The translations under genes and the position numbers were made by a program. This document shows positions 5,742-6,047 of a stretch of 6,047 bases of DNA, piece after piece. The DNA is taken from positions 1-6,047 of the forward strand of contig CAMIIY010000137.1 in assembly GCA_946221045.1 (NCBI GenBank), given 5' to 3'. Origin of the DNA: an uncultured Oceanospirillaceae bacterium (GTDB lineage: Bacteria; Pseudomonadota; Gammaproteobacteria; Pseudomonadales; Balneatricaceae). The notes beneath the pieces were generated by a model. The model saw only the letters and a program-made list of their open reading frames with translations. It was not told the DNA's origin and searched no databases. How positions within the stretch are numbered: the stretch's first letter is position 1; every line of letters starts with the position of its first letter.

Positions 5742-5928
5742 GTTGTTGCGCATCATAAGCACGGTTCAGGGTATCCTGAACCGTTTTTGCTTTTTCGAGG
5801 GCCTGCTGCTGGTTCTCGAACATGTGGCCTGTGTTTTCCTGACTGACTTTATCGGTTTCGTCAGAACAGGCAGTCAACGCAGTTGCGATCAGTAATATCA
5901 GGGCCGCCGGTCGGAAAAGTTGACTCAT
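5713..5928 (-). CDS. Small lipoprotein coupled to acetate kinase
   Basis: 71 residues. A short lipoprotein signal peptide (R6, hydrophobic 8-19) ends in lipobox LTAC with lipidated C21; Ser at +2 favours the outer membrane. The mature part is only 51 residues: an acidic linker, then a Gln/Ala-rich amphipathic helix at about 38-66 (QQQALEKAKTVQDTLNRAYD), probably for oligomerisation or binding. No enzyme motif is visible and I cannot name a function. Its ATG overlaps the TGA of the upstream acetate kinase gene as ATGA, and GGAGG ten bases upstream lies inside that gene. Translation therefore probably depends partly on ribosomes finishing acetate kinase. The gene is short, but the signal peptide, lipobox and overlap together make it convincing. 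Confidence 0.85.
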   Translation of the reverse strand: MSQLFRPAALILLIATALTACSDETDKVSQENTGHMFENQQQALEKAKTVQDTLNRAYDAQQQNLNQASPD

Positions 5929-6047
5929 GTGTGTAAGGCCTCCAGCGTATACTGCGCCAGCATCGCTTCCTCATTGGTGGCAATGACCCGAACCGGAACA
6001 GCTGATTGGGATGTGCTGATCAGCGCTGCCGAAGCTGTGTTCTGATC
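5925..6047 (-). CDS. ackA: C-terminal end of acetate kinase (5' truncated)
   Basis: The minus strand is open from the window edge (6047) through 40 codons to TGA at 5927-5925; the rest of the gene lies beyond the edge. The visible tail contains ISTSQSAVPVRVIATNEEAM (residues 10-29 of the fragment), then LAQYTLEAL. This fits the conserved end of AckA, where a short IST/S segment leads to a strand and the VIPTNEExxIA motif; here Ala replaces the usual Pro. Acetate kinase interconverts acetate plus ATP with acetyl phosphate plus ADP in the cytoplasm, usually with phosphotransacetylase (Pta). The stop codon overlaps the lipoprotein start by ATGA, so the two are an operon. The call rests on one motif in a 40-residue tail, so propionate or butyrate kinase relatives remain possible. 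Confidence 0.75.
   Translation of the reverse strand, partial: DQNTASAALISTSQSAVPVRVIATNEEAMLAQYTLEALHT

Overview
The window looks like chromosomal DNA of a marine-type gammaproteobacterium, perhaps in or near the Oceanospirillales. This is inferred from moderate base composition, short intergenic gaps, an SrmB-like DEAD-box helicase, an RTX (type I secreted) protein tail, a cytochrome P460-family lipoprotein and an acetate kinase tail. The taxonomy was not checked by any search. There are eight protein genes: six complete, and one cut by each window edge. I see no tRNA, rRNA, CRISPR array or insertion sequence.

Layout. (1) 1-746 (+) is the 3' end of a large RTX calcium-binding exoprotein. 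It is closed by a strong hairpin-plus-T terminator. (2) 747-1045 is a 299-base regulatory gap with three TGAAACA copies exactly 10 bp apart. (3) 1046-2272 (+) is a DEAD-box RNA helicase with a lysine-rich tail. (4) 2273-2440 is a convergent gap with two dyads. (5) 2441-3010 (-) is a P460-family haem lipoprotein, preceded by two adjacent dyads at 3034-3063. (6) 3185-4450 (-) is an alternative sigma-70-family factor. It keeps RpoD-like regions 1.2, 2, 3 and 4, but most residues that read the -10 element are replaced. (7) 4528-4833 (-) is a small HNH-motif protein, upstream of and codirectional with the sigma gene. (8) 5010-5702 (+) is a secreted protein with ten unbroken heptads followed by a beta-rich, four-cysteine domain, diverging from the HNH gene. 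(9) 5713-5928 (-) is a 71-residue lipoprotein. (10) 5925-6047 (-) is the last 40 codons of an acetate kinase, whose stop codon overlaps the lipoprotein start as ATGA.

How they work together. The clearest functional links are acetate kinase with the small lipoprotein (translational coupling) and HNH with sigma factor (same strand, 77-base gap). The P460 gene follows the sigma gene after 174 bases with its own likely control region. I see no evidence for one multi-gene system across the whole window. The most unusual element is the sigma factor with an altered promoter-reading helix, next to a divergently transcribed, unrecognised secreted coiled-coil protein.
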